Both the position numbers and the translations under genes were made by a program. A stretch of DNA of 64,000 bases. Source: Sporolactobacillus vineae DSM 21990 = SL153 (GTDB lineage Bacteria > Bacillota > Bacilli > Bacillales > Sporolactobacillaceae). Below the pieces are notes generated by a model that was not told the DNA's origin, did not search any database, and saw only the letters and a list, made by a program, of their open reading frames with translations. The stretch is from contig NZ_KB899048.1 in NCBI RefSeq assembly GCF_000377985.1, positions 1 through 64,000 of the forward strand, written 5' to 3'. The stretch's first letter is position 1. The number at the start of each line of letters is the position of its first letter. Of this stretch, positions 17,376-26,546 are shown piece by piece.

Positions 17376-17903
17376 TTATTTTGCCCCGAGATTATAGCCT
17401 ACACTGACTACATGTCCGGCTCCAAGATACTGATTGGCCAGCCGGATGAGACTGTTCGCCTGCTGATCCGTCAGCTGTCTGGCATCGACATAGATCTGCA
17501 CGTCGCTCCCGTTGTCCCTGACCACCGCATTCTTGTAACCCTTCGACTGAATTGCATCTTCCAGCATTGTCTCATTGCTCGCCGCGGTCTTCATCGCCTG
17601 CATTTTATCATAGGCCGCGCTGGCTTCTTTTGCTGAACTCTTGCTTGAAGCAATCACGCTCTCATACTGCTTCTGCTGCTGCGCGCGCGCAGATGCTTTA
17701 TCCAGTTCAATCTGACCAAGTTTATTTTCAGAGGAGGTCACTTTGACTGAAGCGCTATTCTTCCCGCTGACTGCCTGGTGCGCCCCCTGCGAACTGCCGG
17801 AGGTACTGCCGGACGGCTTGTCCGGAGCATTCAAAGCATAAACAGAGAGAACGACTATCAGGCTGAGCATAGTGAGCAGCCAAACCGTTTGTTTTTTGAC
17901 CAT
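17376..17903 (-). CDS. spoIIIAH: Stage III sporulation protein AH
   Basis: This 175-aa protein has one N-terminal membrane segment (about residues 7-24), a Ser/Gly-rich linker and a C-terminal domain of the YscJ/FliF-like ring-building fold: EDAIQSKGYKNAVVRDNGSDVQIYVDARQLTDQQANSLIRLA. It is made in the mother cell and binds SpoIIQ of the forespore to form the channel across the engulfed septum. It is shorter than the B. subtilis protein (218 aa), mainly in the linker. It is last in the operon, 22 bp after spoIIIAG, with AAGGAGG before the ATG. Confidence 0.92.
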   Translation of the reverse strand: MVKKQTVWLLTMLSLIVVLSVYALNAPDKPSGSTSGSSQGAHQAVSGKNSASVKVTSSENKLGQIELDKASARAQQQKQYESVIASSKSSAKEASAAYDKMQAMKTAASNETMLEDAIQSKGYKNAVVRDNGSDVQIYVDARQLTDQQANSLIRLANQYLGAGHVVSVGYNLGAK

Positions 17904-17925
17904 TTGGAAATTGCCTCCTTATTCT

Positions 17926-18591
17926 CTATTCACTCTTTTGCAGCACTTTGACCTGATAATCAGGGATCGCAAGAACTGTAGAAACGGCATCCATGATTTC
18001 TGCACGGATCGCCGGCTGGGAAGCACCGGCCGCAACAACGATGCATCCCCTGACCGCAGGCTGCTCCTTGCCGATCATCACAGGTTCTTTCGTGCCGTTT
18101 TTATCAATCATCACAACCTGAGTTTCCTGATTCCGCTGATTAATCCGCCGTGTGCCGCCTTTCTGATCACTCTCCACCGTCTGGTTATCCTGGGTCTTCA
18201 CGTCATTTTGATAAATGCTCTTCTCTGTTGATGAAAAAGTGACCATCACCGAGACATTGGATACACCCTCAATCTGTTCCAGAATATTTTTCAGATTCTG
18301 ATTCACATAGCTTTCATAGGCTGCCAGCGAGGCGGAAGGCGCCTTGCCGCTGTCGGTATTGATCTGCGACAGTTTCTTTGCATCGGTACTGCTGAACGTC
18401 TGGACAACTTTCCCGGATGAGCTTCCGGCAGGCGGGGAGGCAAAGAGCCGGTTGCCGATAAGCAGGGCGATACCGAGCATCATCAGGACGGCGAGCCGAA
18501 GGAACAGTGCTTTCCGCTTCGTCGGGGTCGTCCCGTTTCTCTCTAAAATCCGGCGCAGAAACCTTTTTATCAGATCAGGCAAATCTTTCAT
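17926..18591 (-). CDS. spoIIIAG: Stage III sporulation protein AG
   Basis: This 221-aa protein has a basic N-terminus, one membrane segment (about residues 27-46) and a periplasm-side ring domain containing YVNQNLKNILEQIEGVSNVSVMVTF and GCIVVAAGASQPAIRAEIMDAVSTVLAIPDYQVKVL. SpoIIIAG forms a large ring in the mother cell-forespore channel. Its start overlaps spoIIIAF by 4 bp. Length and motif order are normal. Confidence 0.94.
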   Translation of the reverse strand: MKDLPDLIKRFLRRILERNGTTPTKRKALFLRLAVLMMLGIALLIGNRLFASPPAGSSSGKVVQTFSSTDAKKLSQINTDSGKAPSASLAAYESYVNQNLKNILEQIEGVSNVSVMVTFSSTEKSIYQNDVKTQDNQTVESDQKGGTRRINQRNQETQVVMIDKNGTKEPVMIGKEQPAVRGCIVVAAGASQPAIRAEIMDAVSTVLAIPDYQVKVLQKSE

Positions 18592-19217
18592 TCCTTCTCG
18601 CCTCCCTCGATCCGGAGTCCGATCAGACTTTTGTCAATGCCCCAGCGCCGGGCGAGAAAAGACCGGATCTCGTCCGTTTTTCCGGATGGTGCCGGCGTGA
18701 CCGTCGAAGTGACTGTACCGATCTGAATGGAAACAGGCTTCACAGGGGTCACAGACTGAGAACTGCTGTTCTCTGCGGATGATTTGCCCGTTCTGCCGAC
18801 AGTTACCTGAATGCCGTTTTTTAAAGGATTATCGGCATTCGGATCGACCGGCAGATCCATGCGGGTAATCCGAAGACCAAAGCGTTCAGCCAGGGGCCCA
18901 CTGACCTGATCGGATAACCGGACAGCCATCTGTTCCTGAATATATGCGGCCTGTGCCTTTTCTATTTCTTTTTTTTTCTGATTGGATGCCTGATTCAACT
19001 GGCTGCTCCCCTGATCTGTTCTGAATCCCTGGATCAATGTTTCAGGATTCAGATGAAACAGCTGAATCATCGGGTTCAGCAGGACGACAATCAGGACGAG
19101 ACTGATGACGAACCGGACATATTTCTGAAAATCGCCCGATGGCAGCAGAAGTTCCAGAATCACGGCAAACAGGAGGATCAGCACGAGTTGTGCGATCCAG
19201 TTTTCCAGATAGGCCAT
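18588..19217 (-). CDS. spoIIIAF: Stage III sporulation protein AF
   Basis: This 209-aa protein starts with two closely spaced membrane segments (residues 5-24 and 33-52, the second ending VVLLNPMIQLF as in the family). A charged helical region and a soluble C-terminal domain (ITRMDLPVDPNADNPLKNGI, FLARRWGIDKSLIGLRIEGG) follow. It is a part of the SpoIIIA complex in the mother-cell membrane. The stop overlaps spoIIIAG, and AGGTAGCG precedes the ATG. Confidence 0.92.
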   Translation of the reverse strand: MAYLENWIAQLVLILLFAVILELLLPSGDFQKYVRFVISLVLIVVLLNPMIQLFHLNPETLIQGFRTDQGSSQLNQASNQKKKEIEKAQAAYIQEQMAVRLSDQVSGPLAERFGLRITRMDLPVDPNADNPLKNGIQVTVGRTGKSSAENSSSQSVTPVKPVSIQIGTVTSTVTPAPSGKTDEIRSFLARRWGIDKSLIGLRIEGGEKE

Positions 19218-19226
19218 CGCTACCTC

Positions 19227-20417
19227 CTAGCGAATCATCAGGGATAGATTTCCTGAGGTGATGATGATGGTCAGGGCAAGAAAGAACATCAGTGAAACAA
19301 CAGCCAGACAGGCAAACATCAGGAACATCACTTTGGCCATGATGACCAGGCAATCGTTCACCGGGCTTTTCCCGAGCGGCTGCAGCACCGCTCCGGCAAC
19401 ATTATAGATAAAGACCAGAGAGAGTACTTTGATCAGCGGGAAAATTGTGATGCAGAAAAGGATCAGGAGACCGGCGATGCCGATGGTATTTTTAAGTATC
19501 GCTGAAGCGCTGATCACCGTATCCGCCGCTTCGGTAAACATCCTGCCGACAACCGGCAGGAAATTAGCGGTAAAAAATTTGGCCGACTTGACCATCAGTC
19601 CGTCTGAAACCGCAGTGGCGGCACCTTGAACGGACATGACACCGAGAAAAACGGCAAAAAATGAAGCGAGTGTGAACAACGCTGTATTTTTTAAAAGATC
19701 CGCCAGGCGATTTAATTTGTAATGGTCGGACAATGTGCTGACGATGTTAAGCAAGGCGGACATAAAAAGCATGGGCAGAATAAAGGCTGAGACGAGCCAG
19801 CCGGAAACGTTGACCAGGAAGATAATCAAGGGATGGAAAAACGCAACGGACGCTGCTCCGCCGGTTGCTGCTGTCAGACCGAAGATCATCGGGATCAGTG
19901 CCAGCAGAAACTGGCTCATCGCGCTCACGGTGTTATTCGTAAAATCAGCAGCCAATTTGAAACTATTCAACAGGAGGATCAGCAGAACGAGTGTGACAAC
20001 TATTGAGGCTACTTTAGAGACAGTCTTTACCTCGAATGCGGACTGGATTGCCTGAAGCAGGTTTGCAAAGACGGCCAGCATGATCAGCGTCCCGAGCAGT
20101 TTGCTGCTGACGAGCAGCTCATTCAGAAAAAAATGAAGCATACCGGAAAAAAGCCTTTTCAGGAAACCCTGTTTGTCCGACAAGATAAAGCCTTTGAAAT
20201 TCGGATCTGTTTCAGGCAGATAGCCATGATACTGATCGACCACATGATTCCAGAATGTCTCTATCGTGGTTGTATCCATCCGTCCAAGCTCCTGCTGCGA
20301 CCATTGATCCGGGGTCACAGATGCAGCCGACGCCGGCTGCGGAGTGAGTAGAAAGAAAACAGTCAGGGTAAGCATAAGGATCACTGCCGGATACTTCACG
20401 TATCGAAAACTACCCAT
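19227..20417 (-). CDS. spoIIIAE: Stage III sporulation protein AE
   Basis: This 396-aa protein has an N-terminal signal peptide (about residues 10-31) and some seven further membrane spans in the second half, including AAVFANLLQA-type stretches and LPVVGRMFTEAADTVISAS, a well-kept SpoIIIAE motif. It is a membrane part of the channel built around the forespore. It is in the standard order after spoIIIAD with a 15-bp gap. Confidence 0.95.
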   Translation of the reverse strand: MGSFRYVKYPAVILMLTLTVFFLLTPQPASAASVTPDQWSQQELGRMDTTTIETFWNHVVDQYHGYLPETDPNFKGFILSDKQGFLKRLFSGMLHFFLNELLVSSKLLGTLIMLAVFANLLQAIQSAFEVKTVSKVASIVVTLVLLILLLNSFKLAADFTNNTVSAMSQFLLALIPMIFGLTAATGGAASVAFFHPLIIFLVNVSGWLVSAFILPMLFMSALLNIVSTLSDHYKLNRLADLLKNTALFTLASFFAVFLGVMSVQGAATAVSDGLMVKSAKFFTANFLPVVGRMFTEAADTVISASAILKNTIGIAGLLILFCITIFPLIKVLSLVFIYNVAGAVLQPLGKSPVNDCLVIMAKVMFLMFACLAVVSLMFFLALTIIITSGNLSLMIR

Positions 20418-20432
20418 CGGTTATCCTCCTGA

Positions 20433-20819
20433 CTAGGGCATCAGATTCATGACCGCATCGACGATCGCTGCAAGAATCGGCATCGCCAGCACAAGGATGG
20501 CGATTTTACCGGCAAGTTCAATCTTTCCTGCGAGCGCACTCTGGCCGGCATCCCGCGCAATCTGGGCACCAAATTCAGAAATGTAGGCAATGCCGATAAT
20601 TTTCAATACGGTCGCCACATAAACGCCATTCAGATGGGCCGTCTCCGCCATTTTCTTCAGAACGCCCATGATCATCCCGATTTGATCGACCAGCATGATG
20701 AAGATGAATGTCCCGACGATCAGAGATAACAGAAGAGCAAAAACAGGATTGTTCTGTTTAAGAATTAATGCCAGGAAGGTTGCCGCCAGACCCATACCGA
20801 CAATCTGCAGAATGTCCAT
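20433..20819 (-). CDS. spoIIIAD: Stage III sporulation protein AD
   Basis: This 128-aa hydrophobic protein has three or four membrane spans. The core FIMLVDQIGMIMGVLKKMAETAHLNGVYVATVLKIIGIAYISEFGAQIARDAGQSALAGKIELAGK is strongly conserved in SpoIIIAD. It works with SpoIIIAC in the membrane part of the channel. It lies 6 bp after spoIIIAC. Full length. Confidence 0.95.
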   Translation of the reverse strand: MDILQIVGMGLAATFLALILKQNNPVFALLLSLIVGTFIFIMLVDQIGMIMGVLKKMAETAHLNGVYVATVLKIIGIAYISEFGAQIARDAGQSALAGKIELAGKIAILVLAMPILAAIVDAVMNLMP

Positions 20820-20825
20820 CGAATC

Positions 20826-21029
20826 TTAAAGAAAAAGGAAGACACTTTTTATTTTTTCAAATAAATCGTCGATCATCGTAGCGGCCATGTACAAGATGAC
20901 GACGAATCCGATCAGAGTCACCCACTGGGCCCAATCATCTTTCCCCATCTGTTTCAAGACAGTCTGGATCATTGCGACAATGATACCGATTCCGGCAATC
21001 TGAAAGATCGTATTCACATCAAGCGACAT
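20826..21029 (-). CDS. spoIIIAC: Stage III sporulation protein AC
   Basis: This 67-aa protein has two membrane spans: IFQIAGIGIIVAMIQTVL and WVTLIGFVVILYMAATMI, with the linking KQMGKDDWAQ. I start at the ATG at 21029, giving the family length of about 68 aa behind GAAGGGA; an upstream in-frame start would add 16 polar residues and overlap spoIIIAB. It is probably the small partner of SpoIIIAD. Confidence 0.94.
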   Translation of the reverse strand: MSLDVNTIFQIAGIGIIVAMIQTVLKQMGKDDWAQWVTLIGFVVILYMAATMIDDLFEKIKSVFLFL

Positions 21030-21073
21030 CCAAGGTCCCTTCTTTCCAGAATCAGACTCTGCGTCGGGCAGAC

Positions 21074-21589
21074 TCAATACAGAACCAGTACAATTAATAT
21101 GCCGGTAAGCAGTCCGAGACTGCGCATCATCCGTTCGTTTGCCTTCTGACTGGCGGCAGCTTCCTCTTCTTCACGCTTCAGATGAGCCATGGCCAGACGA
21201 ATATGCTTCTGCTGATTCAGGGTGTCTTCCTGTCCGAGTGTCTCTCCGAATTGCAGGATAATCTGTTTTTCAGACTGTCTCATTGCCGTATCCTGCCAGA
21301 ACGCCTCTGATGCCTGAATCCAGGCCGTCCGAAGCGGTAATTGGCCGGCGCTCAGGCGCTTATACAGGTCTTTAAAGAAACGGGCGGCCGGCATCGGAAG
21401 CTGCCTGGATAACTGAGCAGCCAGATCCGTGACCGGCAGCTGGCCGTACAGGATCTCTGTTTCCATCAACTGCAAGGCAGACCGCCACTGGCGGATTTCT
21501 TTAGGGCGGTTTCGATAGGCTGCCGCCAGGAAAAAACCAGCATAAGCTGTGGTGAAAACGATGAGCAGAGCACCGGACAAGCGGATCAT
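21074..21589 (-). CDS. spoIIIAB: Stage III sporulation protein AB
   Basis: This 171-aa protein has a hydrophobic helix at each end (residues 4-24 and 152-170) and between them a helical domain with ALQLMETEILYGQLPVTDLAAQL and LGQEDTLNQQKHIRLAMAHLKREEEEA. The fold resembles the cytoplasmic domain of type II secretion F proteins (GspF). It likely couples the ATPase SpoIIIAA to the membrane. It overlaps spoIIIAA by 4 bp. Confidence 0.94.
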   Translation of the reverse strand: MIRLSGALLIVFTTAYAGFFLAAAYRNRPKEIRQWRSALQLMETEILYGQLPVTDLAAQLSRQLPMPAARFFKDLYKRLSAGQLPLRTAWIQASEAFWQDTAMRQSEKQIILQFGETLGQEDTLNQQKHIRLAMAHLKREEEEAAASQKANERMMRSLGLLTGILIVLVLY

Positions 21590-22533
21590 CGCCAGACCTC
21601 CTCTATTGTCGTCATGGTCCCGCCGAGCTCGTCCAGCACAGAAAAACGGCAGGCTCTTTTCCCTCTGGTCCGTGTCAGAACGACATAGCGTTCGAACAGA
21701 TGAATGTTCAGCACTTTAAGAAAAGAAGGACGTTTTCTCAGTTCATCCAGGGAACCGGCATGGGCAGACGCCAGAACTGTGACTCCGGCGTTAAGTGCTT
21801 CAACGAGCGCATCCATATCTTCCCTGCCGCCGATCTCATCGACAGCCAGAACGCCGGGACTCATCGAACGGATCATCATCATCATTCCTTCAGCCTTGGG
21901 ACAGGCATCCAGAACATCCGTCCTTGGACCGACATCATTTTGCGGCACACCGCCGACACAGCCGGCAATTTCCGAACGTTCATCAATGATCCCCGTTTTT
22001 TCCCCAGGAATACCCCTCTCCGGGAGTCCGTTGCTGATGAAGCGCGCGAGATCGCGGAGCAAAGTTGTTTTGCCGGTCTGCGGGGCGCCGATGAACAGCG
22101 TGCTGAGCCAGCGATGATCCTGATACAGGTAATCGATCAGGGGGCGCCCGGCACCGATCTTCTGGCGGGCAATCCGGACATTAAAGAAGGCAACATCACG
22201 AAGCCGGCGTACCCGGCCATTTTCCGTGATGACTCTGCCGGCCAGGCCGATCCGGTGTCCCCCGCGCACCGTAATATAACCGCGCCGCAGTTCTTCTTCC
22301 ATGGTGTACAGGGAGTAGCCGCTTATCTTTTGCAGCATGGCCGCCGCATCATGCCGCGTGAAACGGCGCTGCTTTTTATCTGGATCGATCCAGAGACCGT
22401 CGGAGCAGATAATTTCAGGTATCTGACCGGTACGCAGCCTGATCTCTTCCAGATTGCGCCGCCTGTCTTCCGGCATCTGAATCACCGCCGATCGGACAAA
22501 ATCCGGCAGCCATTCCAAAATTTGTTCGATCAT
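21586..22533 (-). CDS. spoIIIAA: Stage III sporulation protein AA, secretion-type ATPase
   Basis: This 315-aa ATPase resembles type II/IV secretion motors. Walker A is GAPQTGKTTLLRDLARF, followed by the SpoIIIAA-specific IIDERSEIAGCVGGVPQNDVGPRTDVLDACPKAEGM and Walker B VLAVDEIGGREDMDALVEALNAG. It powers the mother cell-to-forespore channel. Several ATG/GTG codons cluster at the start; 22533 gives the best spacing from AGGTGA. It heads the operon. I could not find a convincing sigma-E promoter by eye upstream. Confidence 0.96.
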   Translation of the reverse strand: MIEQILEWLPDFVRSAVIQMPEDRRRNLEEIRLRTGQIPEIICSDGLWIDPDKKQRRFTRHDAAAMLQKISGYSLYTMEEELRRGYITVRGGHRIGLAGRVITENGRVRRLRDVAFFNVRIARQKIGAGRPLIDYLYQDHRWLSTLFIGAPQTGKTTLLRDLARFISNGLPERGIPGEKTGIIDERSEIAGCVGGVPQNDVGPRTDVLDACPKAEGMMMMIRSMSPGVLAVDEIGGREDMDALVEALNAGVTVLASAHAGSLDELRKRPSFLKVLNIHLFERYVVLTRTRGKRACRFSVLDELGGTMTTIEEVWR

Positions 22534-22674
22534 GTACATCACCTGGCTGATTCACTATCGGTCCGGTTTCTCTCACGATTTTTCGGACGTTGTGTTTACT
22601 CAAATATATGCCGGCCTGTCCCTGATATGCATCGGTCTCGTTCAGCCGGCAGCGTTCCCGGAAGGAAAGAAGGC

Positions 22675-22704
22675 AAAATAAAAAGTGCCCGGCTGGCGGA
22701 CACT
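22675..22704 (-). terminator. Terminator of efp
   Basis: An 8-bp stem AGTGTCCG/CGGGCACT (22684-22704, one G-T pair) is followed by TTTTTATTTT on the minus strand, 36 bp past the efp stop codon. Confidence 0.8.
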
Positions 22705-22740
22705 GATGACTTTATTGAACATGTACTTTTCACAATTTGT

Positions 22741-23298
22741 TTATGCACGGGAAACATAAAGGCCGGAGCGTGTATCAATGACGAGCTTGTCTCCCTCATT
22801 GACGAAGAACGGCACCTGAACAACATATCCTGTCTCCAGAGTGGCCGGTTTCGAACCGCCGGACGCGGTGTCGCCCTTGATCCCCGGTTCTGTAGAAGCC
22901 ACTTCCAGCACAACGGTATTCGGAAGTGCCACACCAATCGTTTCGCCCTTGTAAGACTGAACGTTAACCTCCATGTTTTCTTTCAGGAAGTTCAGCTGTT
23001 CCTTAATCTGGTCGGCGTCCAGATCCAGCTGCTCATAAGTTTCCGTATCCATGAACGTATACGTGGAACCGCTGGAATACAGATACTGCATCTTGCGGTT
23101 GTCAATATGCGCAGGGCTGACTTTTTCACCACCGCGGAATGTTTTTTCCTGAATGGCACCTGTTCTGAGGTTTCTCAGTTTGGAGCGGACAAATGCAGCT
23201 CCTTTACCTGGTTTAACATGCTGAAACTCAATGACGGAAAGAATGTCTCCGTCTACCTCAATGGTAAGTCCTGTTTTAAAATCATTGACCGAAATCAT
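22741..23298 (-). CDS. efp: Translation elongation factor P
   Basis: This 185-aa three-domain factor starts [17 protein letters not shown] and has the loop [20 protein letters not shown], in which lysine K32 is the modified tip residue in Bacillus. It ends with GLYVSRA. EF-P relieves ribosome stalling at polyproline. GAGGAGG precedes the ATG. In B. subtilis the peptidase gene yqhT (and aroQ) lie immediately upstream; here they are missing and yqhR follows directly across a 207-bp gap. Confidence 0.98.
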   Translation of the reverse strand: MISVNDFKTGLTIEVDGDILSVIEFQHVKPGKGAAFVRSKLRNLRTGAIQEKTFRGGEKVSPAHIDNRKMQYLYSSGSTYTFMDTETYEQLDLDADQIKEQLNFLKENMEVNVQSYKGETIGVALPNTVVLEVASTEPGIKGDTASGGSKPATLETGYVVQVPFFVNEGDKLVIDTRSGLYVSRA

Positions 23299-23505
23299 TG
23301 TCTTCCTCCTCTTCAGAATACGCCGCGCCGGGACGACCTGGAAAGAGGCTTACGGTAAGCCGTGAAATCCCTCCGCGCACAAAAACGAACCCTTCCAATC
23401 CCCCCGGACCGATATCCGGACTATCTATTGGAAGAGAGCGATTGTCGTCTCCCGGAACAAATGAAGCTCGCGAGTCCAAAATACTGTTCATAGTTTAACA
23501 CAGCC

Positions 23506-24024
23506 CTACTCTTTTGAATAGTTCGCGGCAGCGGGTTTTTCATTCAGATCAAAAGCAATGGAATAACCGATGAAGAGTCCGTAAAGCATAAACAGGCAGA
23601 GCGTCGTCCAGAAGGTATTCCAGCCGAGACGAAAAAACACGGGCAGGCCGGGTAACCAGTGCTGAAGTCCGAGAAATACGGCCGCCCATAGCAGAATGCC
23701 ATAGCCGATTCCGGTCCAGATCGTCTTGAACCGTGACAGGATGAGTTGAAACAGGAGCGCGACAATGACCGAGATCAGACAGATGACCGCAATTGCGATA
23801 AATTGCGTGAGCATCCGCTGATTGATTTTCCTCGGAATAAAAGGTGAAAACAGGAGCGAAGGACCAACCGATGAAAAATGGATCAGCTGACAGACCAGAG
23901 CGATCGATCCCCAGAAGAATCCGGCAAACAGTCCGATAACCGTTGTGCGGCCAACTGACTTGCCGAAAGATGGCTGCTTATTTTTTGCCGCCGCCGGCTT
24001 ATTCTTTTTCATTTTTCTAGCCAT
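23506..24024 (-). CDS. yqhR: Membrane protein YqhR
   Basis: This ~172-aa protein has a lysine-rich N-terminus followed by four membrane spans, near residues 27-48, 72-94, 102-121 and 130-155. The order of genes (efp side, then divergent yqhQ) and features such as GLFAGFFWGSIALVCQLIHF match YqhR of Bacillus, whose function is unknown. Start choice is uncertain: GTG at 24033, ATG at 24024 and ATG at 24012 are all in frame and none has a strong ribosome-binding site. I took the second. Confidence 0.75.
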   Translation of the reverse strand: MARKMKKNKPAAAKNKQPSFGKSVGRTTVIGLFAGFFWGSIALVCQLIHFSSVGPSLLFSPFIPRKINQRMLTQFIAIAVICLISVIVALLFQLILSRFKTIWTGIGYGILLWAAVFLGLQHWLPGLPVFFRLGWNTFWTTLCLFMLYGLFIGYSIAFDLNEKPAAANYSKE

Positions 24025-24215
24025 CCACAACACCGACCCCGAACGGTTTTCTTTTCACAGGATGCCCGCCAATTGAAGAATCATGCATTGACCTGGCTGG
24101 AGTCCGGGCCCGGGCAATCATTTTACCATTTCAAGGCCGTCTTTCTAGAGATTTATCGCCATTTCAGTTAATATAGTCTATGTATAGGCTATTCGATAAA
24201 CGTAACGAATCAATA

Positions 24216-25184
24216 ATGAAGAATCGGGCTGATGATTTAATGGCAAAAATCCCTCTTTACTATGGCGGCCAGGCTGTCATCGAAGGCGTCATGATGGGTG
24301 GAAAGTATACAACAGTAACCGCTGTACGAAGGAACAACGGCTCCGTGACCTACTTCGAATGCAGGAAAAAACACTATCCTTCACTGCGCCTGCTCAAAAA
24401 GATCCCGATTCTGCGTGGTATCGTCGCCATTTTTGAAGCGAGTGCCATCGGAACACGTCATCTGAACTACGCATCTGAAGTTTTTGAACAGGACCCTTCA
24501 GACGATGCGGCAATCGCCGAGAGACCGGCGAAAGGGCTCAGCGCCTGGATCGGTCTCACGGCACTGGGCATCCTCTCTTTCCTGTTTGCCAAATTTGTCT
24601 TCACACTGGTTCCAGCCTGGGTGGCCAGCCTGTTTGAACCCTGGATCAGCGGAAGAACCGGTCAGGTCCTGCTCGAAGGGCTGTTCAAGGTCCTCTTGCT
24701 GGTTGGGTATATTTATGCGATCTCGCTGACACCGCTCATGAAAAGGCTGTTCCAATATCATGGCGCAGAGCATAAAGTGATCAATACCTTTGAAAGCGGC
24801 GAGGCACTGACGGTAGAAAACGTGCAGAAGCATTCCCGGTTCCACTATCGCTGCGGCTCAAGTTTCATTGTCTTCACCGCGCTGATCAGTGTGTTTCTCT
24901 ACTTCTTTGTCCCGACGAATCCGCTCTGGCTGCGATTTGTCACGCGTATCCTGCTGATCCCGCTCGATCTCGGACTGGCTTTTGAAATTCTCAAATTCAC
25001 CAATCGCGTCCGTCACATTCCTGTTCTCCGCTGGCTGGGGTATCCCGGGTTGTCAGTTCAGCTGCTGACCACCAAGGAACCGGACAGAGAACAGATTGAG
25101 ATCGGGATCAGAGCATTTAAAAAAATGCGTGCTTCAGAAGATTCGATTGAGAGCGAACAACTTCCACAAGATCAGATTCTTTAA
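24216..25184 (+). CDS. yqhQ: DUF1385 membrane protein YqhQ
   Basis: This ~322-aa protein has the DUF1385 signature YYGGQAVIEGVMMGGK near the N-terminus, PILRGIVAIFEA, several membrane spans and FQYHGAEHKVINTFESGEALTVENVQKHSRFHYRCGSSF, with conserved His, Glu and Cys that look like a metal or catalytic site. Its function is unknown. The start is uncertain: ATGs at 24180, 24216 and 24240 are in frame and none has a clear ribosome-binding site; family length favours 24216 or 24240. It is divergent from yqhR and followed by yqhP after 22 bp. Confidence 0.85.
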   Translation: MKNRADDLMAKIPLYYGGQAVIEGVMMGGKYTTVTAVRRNNGSVTYFECRKKHYPSLRLLKKIPILRGIVAIFEASAIGTRHLNYASEVFEQDPSDDAAIAERPAKGLSAWIGLTALGILSFLFAKFVFTLVPAWVASLFEPWISGRTGQVLLEGLFKVLLLVGYIYAISLTPLMKRLFQYHGAEHKVINTFESGEALTVENVQKHSRFHYRCGSSFIVFTALISVFLYFFVPTNPLWLRFVTRILLIPLDLGLAFEILKFTNRVRHIPVLRWLGYPGLSVQLLTTKEPDREQIEIGIRAFKKMRASEDSIESEQLPQDQIL

Positions 25185-25206
25185 TTCTTTAACGGAGGTG
25201 AGGTCC

Positions 25207-25614
25207 GTGAAGACGTTCTTTTATTCCCTGTTTTTCACGATCATTATCGTGCTTGGTATTTACGGCCTGCTAACAAGAGTTTTTACGAATCCAGCTGCCC
25301 TGTTTATTCAGTTGTTGATCATCGCACTGGTTGTTCTGATCGGACTCTTCCTCTTCAAAAAGCTGACCGGGGGAACAGGTAATTCGGATCAGATGCAGTA
25401 CCGAAAAGCAGCCCGGCAGTCCAGAAAGCGCCATAAAATGCCGGCTTTTAACCGAAGACTGCACACGACCCATACCTCCAGATTAAAAGTTGTGTCCAGC
25501 GGAGGAAAGCTGCTTAAAGATCAGGGATTCTCCAGCCATAAAGAAAAAGCGCACAGCCACCTCACCGTGATTGAAGGAAAAAAGAATAAAAAAAGAAATC
25601 GCCTGCTGTTCTAA
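25207..25614 (+). CDS. yqhP: Small membrane protein YqhP (SA1362 family)
   Basis: This 135-aa protein starts at a GTG (25207) behind GGAGGTGAGG. It has two membrane spans (about residues 3-23 and 27-48), then a strongly basic soluble tail rich in Arg, Lys and His, with RLKVVSSGGK and SHLTVIEGKKNKK. Its place right after yqhQ is as in B. subtilis. Function is unknown; the basic tail would face the cytoplasm and may touch nucleic acid or phospholipid (inference). Confidence 0.8.
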   Translation: MKTFFYSLFFTIIIVLGIYGLLTRVFTNPAALFIQLLIIALVVLIGLFLFKKLTGGTGNSDQMQYRKAARQSRKRHKMPAFNRRLHTTHTSRLKVVSSGGKLLKDQGFSSHKEKAHSHLTVIEGKKNKKRNRLLF

Positions 25615-25630
25615 GCGATTTACCTTTGAG

Positions 25631-25666
25631 AAGGCCGATGTGAAATGCGGCCCTTTTCTTTTTTTC
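25631..25666 (+). terminator. Terminator of yqhQ-yqhP
   Basis: The GGCCG/CGGCC stem (25633-25652) is followed by CTTTTCTTTTTTTC on the plus strand. It lies between the converging yqhP and yqhO. Confidence 0.7.
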
Positions 25667-26546
25667 AGAACGACCATTTCTGGAGAAACCGTCTCGTCTC
25701 TTCGGCACCGATCCGGCACAGCCTTTTTCGCTCTGCAACGGAAATCTGCATATCCCGGGTTTCGACATGAGTGACGGGGATGGAAATAATGTTTGAATCC
25801 TTCAGCTTATCGGTTGTCCGTTCATCGTGTGCATTGTGCATCGCCGTAAATATTCCCCGGAATAATTCCGCTGCATTTTTAACATTTGTATAATTTTCTT
25901 CCTTTCCATCGACAATGCGCAGACCCAGGAACGGCCGTACCGGAAGGCCTTCTTCACGGTCAAAGATCCAGATCGGAAAATTACTGAGGATCCCGCCGTC
26001 GACGATCAGCGACCGTTTGCCGGTATCGTCGAACAGCGCTGCAGGTTCAAAGAAGAGCGGCAGTCCGGCACTCATCCGAACCGCCCTGGCAACAGAAAAG
26101 GTTTTCGGATCGACCCCGTAGTCAACCAGGTCATTGGGAAAGACAACCATCTTTCCCCTTGAAATATCCGAAGCAACGACTTTCAGGGCCCCGTCCGGCA
26201 AATCGGAAAAGGTCGAGACCCCCTTTTGCGCGAGCATCTCCGTCAGCCATTGTTCCAGTAAATCGCCGCGATACAGACCCATTTTGAAGTACATCCGCAA
26301 CCATTTAATAAAAGGGAAGCGGTTCTGCGCCGAAGCATCCAGAAGCTTTTCCGTATCCATCTGACTGACCACCGTCTCCAGTTCTGACGGTGAATAGCCG
26401 GCCATCAATAATGCTGCAATCATCGAGCCGGCACTTGTCCCCGCTGCACGTTTAAACTGATAACCGGACTTTTCAAGCTGGCGAAGTGCTCCGGCGAAGG
26501 CAAATCCTTTGACCCCGCCCCCGGAAAACACGATATCAATCCACAC
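25665..26546 (-). CDS. yqhO: Patatin-like phospholipase YqhO
   Basis: This 293-aa protein has the oxyanion-hole motif SGGGVKGFAFAGAL at the N-terminus, the nucleophile elbow GTSAGSM with the catalytic serine, and DGGILSNFPIW with the partner aspartate, so the Ser-Asp dyad is complete. It probably hydrolyses acyl lipids in the cytoplasm; no signal peptide is seen. The start is a GTG at 26546, eight bases after GAGGAG; an upstream TTG is less likely. It is transcribed with mntR direction but separated by a terminator. Confidence 0.88.
   Translation of the reverse strand: MWIDIVFSGGGVKGFAFAGALRQLEKSGYQFKRAAGTSAGSMIAALLMAGYSPSELETVVSQMDTEKLLDASAQNRFPFIKWLRMYFKMGLYRGDLLEQWLTEMLAQKGVSTFSDLPDGALKVVASDISRGKMVVFPNDLVDYGVDPKTFSVARAVRMSAGLPLFFEPAALFDDTGKRSLIVDGGILSNFPIWIFDREEGLPVRPFLGLRIVDGKEENYTNVKNAAELFRGIFTAMHNAHDERTTDKLKDSNIISIPVTHVETRDMQISVAERKRLCRIGAEETRRFLQKWSF

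Noticed and set aside
21700-23358. 552-codon plus-strand open frame
   Set aside because: It lies antisense across spoIIIAA and efp, both certain, and its translation has no recognisable motif.
23282-23491. 69-codon minus-strand frame ahead of efp
   Set aside because: It runs over the efp start, has no good ribosome-binding site and resembles no family I know; kept out as low-support.
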